In this document: positions 25,963 through 34,218 of the stretch, one piece after another
Layout of the letters: each line of letters begins with the position of its first letter
Position numbering within the stretch: position 1 is the first letter of the stretch
Source: CANMIH01 sp049116335
Lineage (GTDB): Bacteria > Pseudomonadota > Alphaproteobacteria > Rhodobacterales > Rhodobacteraceae
DNA: 64,000 nt
Assembly (NCBI GenBank): GCA_049116335.1
Contig: JAGDYZ010000009.1
Coordinates: 62,001 to 126,000, forward strand
Direction of reading: 5' to 3'
Notes under the pieces: model-generated
Seen by the model: only the letters and a program-made list of their open reading frames with translations
Told to the model about the DNA's origin: nothing
Databases searched by the model: none
Translations under genes and position numbers: made by a program

Positions 25963-27002
25963 ACCCGCTCCGCAATTTGGTCGGCAACGGTTTCAAGCGC
26001 GGCGTCATCAAGGTGAGCGGTTTCAAAACACGCAGCAACATTCGGCGTGATCGCACGCATGGATTTGTCATAGGCCGGGTCATAGTGATCTTCGACCAAA
26101 GACTGGCACAGGGCACGCCGTTCTCCTGCGTCAATCATCGCCTCCCACTGGTCCACAAGCGCATGGCCCCGGTGAAGCCGCAGCGGCGACAAACGGTCTT
26201 TGAGACGCGCCCCATCGGACAAAACATCGTCATAGGCCTGATCCAGATATCGGGCACGCTCCTCAACCGGCGCCTGAATTTCAAACCAAGGTGCAGCCTT
26301 CATACCCTCCCACAGGCTGGGAGGCAGGTTGATCACGCCAATCTTGCTGCTTTCGGCCTCAACAATCACCGGGCGGGTGGGGTCGAAATGGTGAAGCTTC
26401 GCAGCCAGCTGGGATTCAAACGCCTTTTGTGCAGGTTGCCCCCCCGGCATTTCCCCGAGCAGAGAGCCACGATGCCCAGCCAACTCTTCCAGATCAAGCA
26501 CCTGCACCCCGCGCGCCACCAACATCGGCAGGAGCGCGGTTTTGGCGGTGCCCGTGTAGCCACCAAGCTGGATAAACCGGTGTTTCAGGGGCTGATCATA
26601 CAGCGCCTGCGTGACCAACCGTCGATAGGTCCGATAGCCCCCCTCGACCACCTCAGCCCGCCACCCGATCTCTTTCAGCAACCAGGTGAACGAGCCAGAC
26701 CGTTGGCCGCCACGCCAGCAATAGACCAAGGGACGCCAGTTCCGGTCATGATGCGCCAAACGGTGTTCAATATGATCAGCGGCATTCCGAAACACCAGCG
26801 CCGCGCCAATCTTGCGGGCCGCGAAGGGGCTGGTTTGTTTATAGAGTGTCCCAACCCGCGCACGTTCTGCATTGTCCAGCACCGGCAAGCTGACTGCGCC
26901 TGGAATATGATCTTCTGCGTGTTCGGCGGGGCTTCGCACATCAATCACGGTATCGAACCCATGATCATAGATGTCGGCAAGGGAGGTAAAGGTCAAAGAC
27001 AT
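25944..27002 (-). CDS. mnmH: tRNA 2-selenouridine synthase
   Basis: The 352-residue enzyme (also SelU/YbbB) replaces sulfur by selenium at the wobble 2-thiouridine of Lys, Glu and Gln tRNAs. The N-terminal rhodanese domain has the active cysteine C95 in VYCWRGGQRS. The P-loop domain follows, at 147-156, but reads GGYTGTAKTA, so the usual GxGKT glycine is alanine. SelD next door supplies selenophosphate. Start CAT at 27000-27002. Confidence 0.92.
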   Translation of the reverse strand: MSLTFTSLADIYDHGFDTVIDVRSPAEHAEDHIPGAVSLPVLDNAERARVGTLYKQTSPFAARKIGAALVFRNAADHIEHRLAHHDRNWRPLVYCWRGGQRSGSFTWLLKEIGWRAEVVEGGYRTYRRLVTQALYDQPLKHRFIQLGGYTGTAKTALLPMLVARGVQVLDLEELAGHRGSLLGEMPGGQPAQKAFESQLAAKLHHFDPTRPVIVEAESSKIGVINLPPSLWEGMKAAPWFEIQAPVEERARYLDQAYDDVLSDGARLKDRLSPLRLHRGHALVDQWEAMIDAGERRALCQSLVEDHYDPAYDKSMRAITPNVAACFETAHLDDAALETVADQIAERVQTTVI

Positions 27003-27085
27003 AGGCGCATCTAGCCGAAAACATGGGATTTTTGAAAGGCTTCAGATTTTTTTTGGCGAAAACATGCGTTTTTGTCATTTCGCTC

Positions 27086-27114
27086 TGGACACCCCCAGCT
27101 GGCTTAGCTAAATC
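27086..27114 (+). promoter_or_regulatory. Sigma-70-type promoter of the tRNA-Phe gene
   Basis: TGGACA at 27086-27091 and TAAATC at 27109-27114 are 17 bases apart. A short hairpin GAGAGC-GAC-GCTCTC at 27126-27140 lies between the expected start and the tRNA. Confidence 0.5.
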
Positions 27115-27146
27115 ACGCCTCACCCGAGAGCGACGCTCTCACCCAG

Positions 27147-27221
27147 GCCCGGGTAGCTCAGGGGTAGAGCAGTGGATTGAAAATCCTCGTGTCGGTGGTT
27201 CGATTCCGCCCCCGGGCACCA
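27147..27221 (+). tRNA. tRNA-Phe (GAA)
   Basis: The 75-base gene has a perfect acceptor stem GCCCGGG/CCCGGGC, D stem GCTC/GAGC, anticodon loop with GAA in TTGAAAA, T loop TTCGATT, discriminator A and encoded CCA. Confidence 0.95.
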
Positions 27222-27310
27222 TTCCCCCAGAAATGAAAAGCAATAAACCCGCTCTGCGGTCGTTTGCGTGCTCTCCGCTCCACTCCAAGCACCGCAAACT
27301 TCAGGCTCTT

Positions 27311-27349
27311 CAAAACAAAGGCGCCAGGTTTTCCCAGCGCCTTGTTTTG
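27311..27349. terminator. Terminator downstream of trpB
   Basis: CAAAACAAAGGCGC and GCGCCTTGTTTTG form a long, nearly perfect stem (one unpaired A) around a 12-base loop. Read leftward it ends trpB, whose stop is at 27368, with a T-rich 3' arm. AT pairs at both ends make it usable in both directions. Confidence 0.75.
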
Positions 27350-27367
27350 TCTCATCTTATCCGCATC

Positions 27368-28612
27368 TTAGTCCGAGGTGCGGCCTTCGGTGTCGGACAT
27401 GTCGAACCCAAGGTGCTTGGCCACGGTGAAGATGTCTTTGTCCCCCCGTCCACACATGTTCATGCAGATGATGTGGTCCTTGGGCAGCTCGGGCGCGATC
27501 TTGGCCACATGAGCCAGCGCGTGGCTGGGTTCGAGCGCCGGGATGATGCCTTCGGTCTCACAGCAGAGCTGGAACGCGGCCAGGGCCTCTTTGTCGGTGA
27601 TCGCCACATATTCGGCGCGGCCGATGTCGTTCAGCCAGGCGTGCTCTGGGCCGATGCCCGGGTAATCGAGACCCGCAGAGATAGAGAAGCCTTCGAGGAT
27701 CTGACCATCGTCATCCTGCAGCAGATAAGTGCGGTTGCCATGCAGAACACCGGGACGCCCACCTGTTAGCGAGGCGCAGTGCTCCATCTTCTCGTTCACA
27801 CCTTTACCACCGGCTTCAACACCGATGATATTGACCGATTTGTCATCAAGGAACGGGAAGAACAGACCCATGGCGTTGGAGCCACCACCGATGGCCGCGA
27901 TGAGGGTGTCGGGCAGACGGCCCTCTGCTTCCATCATCTGCTCTTTGGCTTCTTTGCCGATGATCGACTGGAAATCCCGCACCATGGCCGGATAGGGGTG
28001 CGGGCCTGCCACGGTGCCGATGCAGTAAAAGGTGTCATGCACATTGGTCACCCAATCGCGCAGCGCATCGTTCATTGCGTCTTTCAACGTGCCACGCCCC
28101 GAGGTCACCGGGATAACTTCGGCGCCGAGCAGACGCATGCGGAATACGTTTGGTGCCTGACGCTCAACGTCATGCGCGCCCATATAGACCACACATTGCA
28201 GGCCAAACTTGGCACAGACCGTGGCGGTTGCCACGCCGTGCTGACCCGCGCCGGTTTCGGCGATGATGCGGGTTTTGCCCATACGTTTGGCCAGAATGAT
28301 CTGACCCAGCACGTTGTTGATTTTATGCGCACCAGTGTGGTTCAGCTCATCCCGCTTGAGATAGATCTTGGCCCCACCCAGTCGTTCGGTCAGGCGTTCC
28401 GCATAATACAGCGGCGACGGACGGCCGACATAGTGCTTCCACAGATAGTCCATCTCATCCCAGAAAGACTTATCGGTCTTTGCCTTCTCGTACTGTTCTT
28501 CCAGTTCGAGAATCAAAGGCATCAGCGTTTCTGACACAAACCGCCCACCGAAAATACCAAAGCGGCCATTTTCATCGGGGCCGGTCATGAAGCTGTTGAC
28601 GAGATCTTCCAT
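27368..28612 (-). CDS. trpB: Tryptophan synthase beta chain
   Basis: From ATG 28612, with GGGAG upstream, the product is 414 residues, the usual TrpB length. It condenses indole with serine using pyridoxal phosphate. The PLP lysine lies in KRDELNHTGAHKINN; ETGAGQHG, GGGSNAMGLF and the C-terminal PALEPSHALAHV are further signatures. No trpA or trpF is adjacent in this window. It precedes the tRNA-Phe gene in the convergent orientation. Confidence 0.97.
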   Translation of the reverse strand: MEDLVNSFMTGPDENGRFGIFGGRFVSETLMPLILELEEQYEKAKTDKSFWDEMDYLWKHYVGRPSPLYYAERLTERLGGAKIYLKRDELNHTGAHKINNVLGQIILAKRMGKTRIIAETGAGQHGVATATVCAKFGLQCVVYMGAHDVERQAPNVFRMRLLGAEVIPVTSGRGTLKDAMNDALRDWVTNVHDTFYCIGTVAGPHPYPAMVRDFQSIIGKEAKEQMMEAEGRLPDTLIAAIGGGSNAMGLFFPFLDDKSVNIIGVEAGGKGVNEKMEHCASLTGGRPGVLHGNRTYLLQDDDGQILEGFSISAGLDYPGIGPEHAWLNDIGRAEYVAITDKEALAAFQLCCETEGIIPALEPSHALAHVAKIAPELPKDHIICMNMCGRGDKDIFTVAKHLGFDMSDTEGRTSD

Positions 28613-28714
28613 GGCGCCACTCCCTGTCATGGTTTGGAAAACTGCATAGGACAACTCATACGGAAAAGGCCAGAGGCAAAACAGCATGCCCCTGACGGCG
28701 TGTCCCTGTTGTGG

Positions 28715-30037
28715 TCAGGCGGAAACGGCAGAGCGCTCGAGCGCAGGATAGCGCAGACCCAAGGTCAGCCCCCGCGCCACAAAAGACACCATCAAAGCAG
28801 CCCACAACCCGTGATTGCCCCAGAGCGGCAACAACACCCAGACCGCGCCAAAATAGGTCAAGGCCGAGATCAGCATCATATTGCGCATATCGCGGGTGCG
28901 GGTGGCGCCGATGAAAATGCCATCCAGCATAAAACTGGGCAGCGCCAGAAGAGGGGATATCGCAATCCATGGCAGGTAACGACGCGCCGCCAGCTGCACC
29001 TCAGGATCTTTGGTGATCAGGTCGATGATCATCCCGCCAAAAAAGACGAATGCCAGAGCAAAACCAAAGTTGAAGATAAACCCCCAAAGGCTGCTGAGCA
29101 TTGCGCCTTGCCGAATGCGATCCCGTCTCCCGGCGCCAAGCGCCTGCCCCACCAGCGCCTCTGCCGCAAATGCGAAGCCATCTAACGCATAGGCCATGAG
29201 ATGAATAAACTGCATCAACACCTGATTGGCCGCCAGAGCCACCACACCAAAGGCAGGGCTGTAGTAGAATAGGAAGGACAGGAACACCGCCTCAAGCAAC
29301 AGCGAGCGGATCAGGATATCCATGTTCACCACGGCCATACGCTTCAACCGCACCCGATCGAACACCCGGGCCCACTGCCAGGCCCCGCGACGGATCAAAG
29401 CCCCGCGACACAGCCACAGCCCAAGGAACAATCCGCTCCATTCCGCAAGAAAGCTGGCAAAAGCCACACCATCAACGCCCCAGCCAAGCCCAAGCACAAA
29501 CCAGACGTCCAACACCACATTGGCGGCGGTCATCCAGAGCTGAAGCGCCAGAACCGCGCGCGTGCGTTCCTGTGCGATCAACCACCCGCTGATGCCAAAC
29601 ATCGCAACGGCCGCCGGAGCAGACCAGATACGGATCTGCATATACGCGCGCGACATCGCCTCAACTTCGGGAGAGGTCGGGGAATAGGCAAAGGCGATCT
29701 GCAGCAAGGGTTGCAAGAACAACAGCAGTAGCACGCCACCCGACAGACCAATCAAAAGAGACCGCATCAAAAGCGCCGCCACCTCGGCGCGGTCGCCCTG
29801 CCCCGCCGCCTGGGCCGTGAGGCCACCCGTGCCCATGCGCAGGAACCCAAACACCCAATACAGCGCTGAGAGCACAATCGAGCCAACCCCAACGGCGGCA
29901 ATGGGTTCGGCCCGCGGGATCTGGCCCACAACAGCCGTATCCACAGCACCGATCAGGGGCACTGCAATATTGGCCAGCATGATGGGCACCGCAATTTGCA
30001 ACACGCGGGCGTGGGTGATCGGTTCGGATTGAGTCAT
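28715..30037 (-). CDS. MATE family efflux transporter (DinF-like)
   Basis: The 440-residue membrane protein has twelve hydrophobic segments in two matching halves. MATE features include LANIAVPLIGAVDTAVVGQ near 19-37 and YALDGFAFAAEALVGQALGAG near 270-290, the second typical of the DinF branch. It would extrude cationic or toxic organic compounds using an ion gradient. It follows the tandem thioesterase genes in the same direction after 15 bases, so one transcript is likely. Confidence 0.88.
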   Translation of the reverse strand: MTQSEPITHARVLQIAVPIMLANIAVPLIGAVDTAVVGQIPRAEPIAAVGVGSIVLSALYWVFGFLRMGTGGLTAQAAGQGDRAEVAALLMRSLLIGLSGGVLLLLFLQPLLQIAFAYSPTSPEVEAMSRAYMQIRIWSAPAAVAMFGISGWLIAQERTRAVLALQLWMTAANVVLDVWFVLGLGWGVDGVAFASFLAEWSGLFLGLWLCRGALIRRGAWQWARVFDRVRLKRMAVVNMDILIRSLLLEAVFLSFLFYYSPAFGVVALAANQVLMQFIHLMAYALDGFAFAAEALVGQALGAGRRDRIRQGAMLSSLWGFIFNFGFALAFVFFGGMIIDLITKDPEVQLAARRYLPWIAISPLLALPSFMLDGIFIGATRTRDMRNMMLISALTYFGAVWVLLPLWGNHGLWAALMVSFVARGLTLGLRYPALERSAVSA

Positions 30038-30052
30038 GTCAGGCCTTTTGCG

Positions 30053-30559
30053 TCAATCTTGGCGCGGCATCAGAAAATGAGCGGCGGCCTGCGCCATCGG
30101 GCGATCGACATTATCCTGCCAGGCCTCAGCCTGCACACTGGCATACCTGCGCCCCTTGCGGGTGATCCGCGCCCGGGCATAGGCATCGCGTGGCAGGCCG
30201 GAACGCAGATAATCGACGGTAAAGTCAATGGTCTTGGGCAACCGCGGAAGATTGCCCTGTGCCAGGCTCTCGGCATCCAGTTTGCCGCTTTCGATATCTT
30301 CCCAGAGATAGCTCCAGCTGAGAGTAATCACCGCGGTCATCTCAAGAAAGGCCGCAGTGACACCACCATGCAGTGCGGGCAAAAAGGGATTGCCGATTAG
30401 CTTTTCGTCGAAAGGCAAGACGGCAGTGACCTCATCACCACGCCGATCAAACTGGATCCCGAGATAGCGAATGTAAGGCACACCATCGACCAATGCAGAC
30501 AATGCGGCGTCCCGGCGTTGTTTGACGACTTGTACGGGTTCAGGAGGACGACGCGCCAT
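30053..30559 (-). CDS. PaaI-type hotdog thioesterase (second of pair)
   Basis: The 168-residue protein has a hotdog fold with the PaaI/acyl-CoA thioesterase pattern (GNPFLPALHGGVTAAFLEMTA near 75-95, then TIDFTVDYLRSG). Its ATG overlaps the stop of the preceding paralogue as TAATG, so translation is coupled. Substrate unknown; the nearby fatty acyl operon suggests acyl-CoA, as inference. Confidence 0.83.
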   Translation of the reverse strand: MARRPPEPVQVVKQRRDAALSALVDGVPYIRYLGIQFDRRGDEVTAVLPFDEKLIGNPFLPALHGGVTAAFLEMTAVITLSWSYLWEDIESGKLDAESLAQGNLPRLPKTIDFTVDYLRSGLPRDAYARARITRKGRRYASVQAEAWQDNVDRPMAQAAAHFLMPRQD

Positions 30560-30981
30560 TATTTGCTCTCCACGGTGAAGGTGCCGGTTGCAGTGGCGAC
30601 TGGATTGTCATGATCGTCGTCACAGGCCGTGGCCCGCACAAAGGCCACAGAGCGGGTGATGTGATAGCATTCGGCTCGGGTCACAACCGCCTGCCCCGGT
30701 GTGGCGGCACGCATATAGTCAATGCGTAGGCTGATCGTGGCGGTGCCTGCCGGGCTTTTGGGATGGCTCATCACCGCTGCACCGCAACATGTGTCCATCA
30801 GCGCCGACACGGCCCCGCCATGGATCACCCCCGTTTCCGGGTCCCCGACAAACTCTTTGTTGTATGGCATCCGAATTTCGGCAACCCCATCGCCAATCTC
30901 GGAAATTTCCATCCCAAGCGCCTTGGCATGGGGGATCAGCTCGATGAATTGGCGGGCAATTGTGGCCTTGTCGGCGGTCAT
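30559..30981 (-). CDS. PaaI-type hotdog thioesterase (first of pair)
   Basis: From ATG 30981, behind AAGGAG, the product is 140 residues. It carries the classic motif GDPETGVIHGGAVSALMDTCCGAAV with the catalytic acidic/asparagine region and SLRIDYMRAATPG. It probably hydrolyses aryl- or acyl-CoA thioesters. The paralogue downstream has diverged well beyond recent duplication. Confidence 0.86.
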   Translation of the reverse strand: MTADKATIARQFIELIPHAKALGMEISEIGDGVAEIRMPYNKEFVGDPETGVIHGGAVSALMDTCCGAAVMSHPKSPAGTATISLRIDYMRAATPGQAVVTRAECYHITRSVAFVRATACDDDHDNPVATATGTFTVESK

Positions 30982-31081
30982 GGCAGGCTCCTTTGTCCCA
31001 GTTATGAATTTCCAGTGCGTCTGCCGCAAGCCATGATTTCACCCGCGCAACGTCACGCCTCAGGCGGTTGTCACCACTGCA

Positions 31082-31106
31082 CTTGCAGCATAGGGTACGC
31101 CGCAAG
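31082..31106 (+). promoter_or_regulatory. Inverted repeat before the first merR gene
   Basis: CTTGC and GCAAG are 15 bases apart, ending 10 bases before the ATG at 31117. A dyad in this position is a plausible autoregulatory site, but the arms are short. Confidence 0.35.
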
Positions 31107-31116
31107 GGAGAGAGAG

Positions 31117-31488
31117 ATGACCGATATCCGTCTGAGCTTTAAAGAGATGTGCGCCAAGTTTGACGTCACACCGCGCACCCTGCGCTATTACGAGTATATC
31201 GAGTTGCTGGCCCCGGAACGCGAAGGCCGGTCACGGTTTTATGGCAGTCGTGAAATCGCCCGCATGACGCTGATCCGACGTGGCCGCAAGTTTGGCTTTC
31301 AGCTCGAAGAGATCCGTCAGTGGCTTTTGATCTACGAACATGAAGGCACAGAAGCCCAGATGCAGGCCTGGATTGATATGGCCGATCGCCAGATGGCCGA
31401 GTTGAAAGAACAGCAGGTGCAACTGGCAGAAGCGATAACCGAACTCCAGGCCCTGCGGGATGAAACTGCGGCCAAGCTTGCGGGCTAA
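31117..31488 (+). CDS. MerR family transcriptional regulator (first)
   Basis: The 123-residue regulator starts at ATG 31117 after AAGGGAGAGAG. The winged HTH (SFKEMCAKFDVTPRTLRYYEYIELLAPEREG) occupies about 7-75; a long coiled-coil dimerisation helix follows (about 85-120). There is no metal-binding cysteine tail, so it is not a metal sensor. It resembles the second MerR at 31737, and both belong with regulators that control acyl-CoA catabolism (the LiuR-like type); that link is from gene context. Confidence 0.85.
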   Translation: MTDIRLSFKEMCAKFDVTPRTLRYYEYIELLAPEREGRSRFYGSREIARMTLIRRGRKFGFQLEEIRQWLLIYEHEGTEAQMQAWIDMADRQMAELKEQQVQLAEAITELQALRDETAAKLAG

Positions 31489-31533
31489 CCCGGAATCGTC
31501 ACAGGTCGGTTCACCAAAAATTAACACCTTCTG

Positions 31534-31570
31534 ACGCCAGAGTAAGGGAAACCTTCTCTGGCGTTTTCTA
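31534..31570 (+). terminator. Rho-independent terminator between the two merR genes
   Basis: ACGCCAGAG pairs with CTCTGGCGT, with an inner AGG/CCT stem, followed by TTTTCT. It separates the first merR from the operon that starts with the second. Confidence 0.85.
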
Positions 31571-31601
31571 TGTTGTGTAAGATTGTTACTCCCACCCGTC
31601 T

Positions 31602-31658
31602 TTTACGTTACCTGATCTTACGTCAACTTCAAAGTGACGCGGCGTATGAGTTACGTCA
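31602..31658 (+). promoter_or_regulatory. Three TTACGT boxes upstream of the acyl-CoA oxidation operon
   Basis: TTTACGTTAC at 31602-31611, and the identical TTACGTCA at 31618-31625 and 31651-31658 (33 bases apart, three helical turns). Sites built on TTACGT and its complement ACGTAA are what I recall for LiuR-type MerR regulators. The region lies in the leader or promoter of the second merR gene. Confidence 0.5.
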
Positions 31659-31697
31659 GCTAAAATTCCCATTGTATGAATATTCAGGATCTCGCAC

Positions 31698-31721
31698 CTC
31701 ACGTAGGGTGAACCACGTGAG
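31698..31721 (+). promoter_or_regulatory. Inverted repeat just before the second merR gene
   Basis: CTCACGT and ACGTGAG are perfect 7-base arms with a 10-base centre. The repeat ends 15 bases before ATG 31737, close to the ribosome-binding site, so it could be an operator or an RNA hairpin. Confidence 0.5.
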
Positions 31722-31736
31722 AAATGGGAAATTCAG

Positions 31737-32141
31737 ATGAACGACGACAAGGTAAAGACGATCCGGGAGATGTGTGACGCATTTGAGGTAACCCCCCGCA
31801 CCCTGCGGTTCTACGAACAGAAAGAATTGCTGTTCCCGATCCGTGAAGGCCAAAAGCGGTTGTTTACCCGACGCGATTGCGCACGGTTGAAACTGATCCT
31901 GCGAGGCAAACGCTTTGGCTTTAGTCTCGAGGAAATTCGCCAACTTCTCGATCTCTATCACCTGGGCGATCAACAGGCGACGCAGCTGACCAAAGCGTAT
32001 GACATCGCCAAAGACCGCCTGGCCGACATGATCCGCCAGCGTGACGAACTCAACGTCGCGATTGAGGATCTGAAAGAACAGATGAGCTGGGGCGAAAAAA
32101 TGCTCGCCTCGATACAGCAGAAGAAGAGCGCGGCCGAATAG
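31737..32141 (+). CDS. MerR family transcriptional regulator (second), heads the fad operon
   Basis: The 134-residue protein has the MerR HTH (IREMCDAFEVTPRTLRFYEQKELLFPIREG, about 8-40), wing, and a long coiled-coil helix (about 80-125), with no effector domain. The first acyl-CoA dehydrogenase gene starts 28 bases downstream. It probably autoregulates and controls the operon through the upstream TTACGT boxes or the CTCACGT dyad. Confidence 0.86.
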   Translation: MNDDKVKTIREMCDAFEVTPRTLRFYEQKELLFPIREGQKRLFTRRDCARLKLILRGKRFGFSLEEIRQLLDLYHLGDQQATQLTKAYDIAKDRLADMIRQRDELNVAIEDLKEQMSWGEKMLASIQQKKSAAE

Positions 32142-32169
32142 ACACGGCGCGGTTTCAAGGGAGAGAGAC

Positions 32170-33945
32170 ATGCCCACATATAAGGCACCCACTCAGGACC
32201 AGAATTTTGTTCTGCATGATGTGTTGAACATCTCAGCCTCAGGCATCCCCGGCTATGAGGATCTGGATCGCGACACAACCGAAGCTATTCTTGGCGAAAG
32301 CGCCAAAATTGTCGAACAGGTTCTGACGCCGCTGAATGCTGTGGGTGACAAAGAGGGCTGCACTCTTGAAAATGGCGTTGTGCGCACACCAACCGGGTTC
32401 AAAGCCGGGTTTGATGCGGTGCGCGAAGGCGGCTGGACCGCGCTGGATTGTGACCCCGAATATGGCGGTCAGGGTCTGCCCTATATTATCTCCACGGCGG
32501 TTGGCGAGCAGTTCTCGGCCGCGAATATCGCCTTCAACATGTACGCGGGCCTGACCCACGGCGCCTATTCCGCCATTCATGCCCATGGCACGGACGCCCA
32601 AAAGGCGACCTATCTTCCCAAGATGGTCTCCTGCGACTGGACCGGCACCATGAACCTGACCGAACCGCATTGCGGCACGGATCTGGGTCTCATGCGCACC
32701 AAAGCCGAACCGCAGGAGGACGGCACCTACAAAGTGTCCGGCCAGAAGATCTTCATCTCGGCGGGCGACCATGACATGTCGGACAACGTGATCCATCTTG
32801 TGCTTGCCAAAATTCCTGGCGGCCCAGACGGCATCAAAGGTGTCTCGCTGTTCATCGTTCCCAAATTCCTCGTCAATGAGGATGGATCCCTGGGCGAACG
32901 CAATGGCGTTTCGGTTGGCAATATTGAAGAAAAGATGGGCATCCACGGCAACTCGACCTGTGTGATGAACTACGATGAGGCCACAGGCTATCTTCTGGGC
33001 ACCGAACACAAAGGCATGCGCGCCATGTTCACCATGATGAACGAAGCGCGTCTGGGGGTGGGGCTTCAGGGCTATGCACAGGCCGAAGTGGCCTATCAAA
33101 ACGCCGTTGACTACGCCAAAGACCGTCTTCAAGGGCGCGATGTTACCGGGGTGAAAAACCCGGACGGACCGGCGGACCCGTTGATTGTGCATCCTGACAT
33201 CCGTCGTAATCTGATGGACCAGAAAAGCTTTGTCGAAGGGGCACGCGCCTTTGTTTACTGGGGGGCGGCGATGATCGACCGCGCCCATAAACTGGAAGAC
33301 AAAGACGCCGATGGCCTGATCTCTTTGCTGACACCGGTCATCAAAGGTTTCCTAACCGACAAAGGCTTTGAATACGCCACAGCGGCCCAGCAGGTTTATG
33401 GCGGCCACGGCTATATCGAAGAATGGGGCATGTCCCAGTTCGCCCGCGACGCGCGGATCACTATGATCTACGAGGGCGCCAACGGTGTTCAGGCCTTGGA
33501 TCTGGTTGGTCGCAAACTGGCACAGGACGGTGGCAAACACGTCATGGCCTTCTTTGACATGGTCAAAACCTTCTGCAAGGAGCAGGCCGAAATTGAGGGT
33601 ATGGCCGAGTTCACTGATCCCCTGAAAGCCGCCTCAAAAGACCTGCAGGCCGCGGGCATGTACTTCATGCAGAATGGCATGAAGAACCCCAACCACGCCT
33701 TGGCCGGATCCTATGATTTCATGCATCTGTTTGGCCATGTCTGCTTTGGTCTGATGTGGGGGAAAATGGCGCGTGCCGCGCTGGATAACCTTGCGTCGGG
33801 CGAAGGCGACGCAGCGTTCTACGAGACCAAGCTCGCCACAGCGCGCTATTATATGGCTCGTCAGTTGCCCGCGACGGTGGCCCATTTGCGGCGCATCGAA
33901 ACGGGTGCTGACACGGTGATGGCACTCGACGCAGCACAGTTCTAA
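32170..33945 (+). CDS. Acyl-CoA dehydrogenase, long form (FadE/DmdC-type)
   Basis: The 591-residue flavoenzyme belongs to the long acyl-CoA dehydrogenases with an extra C-terminal helical domain. The FAD-binding MNLTEPHCGTDLGLMRTKA is near 161-179, and the catalytic glutamate is E435 in MIYEGANGVQALDL (the MCAD-like position). Long members of this type include DmdC, which oxidises methylmercaptopropionyl-CoA in roseobacters. Here the thiolase/FadB context favours general fatty acyl-CoA oxidation. Specificity cannot be read directly. Confidence 0.9.
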   Translation: MPTYKAPTQDQNFVLHDVLNISASGIPGYEDLDRDTTEAILGESAKIVEQVLTPLNAVGDKEGCTLENGVVRTPTGFKAGFDAVREGGWTALDCDPEYGGQGLPYIISTAVGEQFSAANIAFNMYAGLTHGAYSAIHAHGTDAQKATYLPKMVSCDWTGTMNLTEPHCGTDLGLMRTKAEPQEDGTYKVSGQKIFISAGDHDMSDNVIHLVLAKIPGGPDGIKGVSLFIVPKFLVNEDGSLGERNGVSVGNIEEKMGIHGNSTCVMNYDEATGYLLGTEHKGMRAMFTMMNEARLGVGLQGYAQAEVAYQNAVDYAKDRLQGRDVTGVKNPDGPADPLIVHPDIRRNLMDQKSFVEGARAFVYWGAAMIDRAHKLEDKDADGLISLLTPVIKGFLTDKGFEYATAAQQVYGGHGYIEEWGMSQFARDARITMIYEGANGVQALDLVGRKLAQDGGKHVMAFFDMVKTFCKEQAEIEGMAEFTDPLKAASKDLQAAGMYFMQNGMKNPNHALAGSYDFMHLFGHVCFGLMWGKMARAALDNLASGEGDAAFYETKLATARYYMARQLPATVAHLRRIETGADTVMALDAAQF

Positions 33946-33954
33946 GCTCAGGTC

Positions 33955-33976
33955 AGGTGGGGCCAAGACCCCACCT
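33955..33976 (+). other. Stem-loop between the acyl-CoA dehydrogenase and the 70-residue gene
   Basis: AGGTGGGG and CCCCACCT form an 8-bp perfect stem with a 6-base loop. No T-run follows, so it is more likely an intercistronic processing or attenuation structure. Confidence 0.55.
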
Positions 33977-33994
33977 CAGTTTGAGGAGAGAACA

Positions 33995-34207
33995 GTGCCC
34001 AAAAGATTTCGCCTGACCCGACGCTTTGCGGTTGCCATGACGGAGGATGGCTTCCGCGGATTAAAGAAATTTTCTCGCGAGGCGGGGTTGGATGAAGGTG
34101 AGGCACTGTCCTTTCTCTTCGAACATTTTGACAGTGTGACAGACACTGACGCGCTGGCGCATCGGCTTCGGTTGTTCAATGCCGAACTGGATGAGCGCAA
34201 GCGCTAA
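33995..34207 (+). CDS. Small unknown protein within the acyl-CoA oxidation operon
   Basis: The 70-residue protein starts with GTG, nine bases after GAGGAGAG, and ends 11 bases before the next acyl-CoA dehydrogenase. It is basic at the N-terminus (MPKRFRLTRRFAV) and then helical and acidic (DEGEALSFLFEHFDSV). I recognise no domain. The strong ribosome-binding site and fixed position between two enzymes support it being a real gene. Confidence 0.65.
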   Translation: MPKRFRLTRRFAVAMTEDGFRGLKKFSREAGLDEGEALSFLFEHFDSVTDTDALAHRLRLFNAELDERKR

Positions 34208-34218
34208 CAGGGGGACCC

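Noticed and set aside
25977..27014. 345-codon plus-strand open frame opposite mnmH
   Set aside because: Antisense shadow of a gene with clear rhodanese and P-loop motifs; no ribosome-binding site or family match.
27023..27769. 248-codon plus-strand open frame spanning the tRNA-Phe
   Set aside because: It crosses a tRNA, a terminator and the 3' end of trpB.
32239..33288. 349-codon minus-strand open frame in the long acyl-CoA dehydrogenase gene
   Set aside because: His/Gly-rich translation typical of antisense of high-GC genes; the sense strand encodes a complete flavoenzyme.
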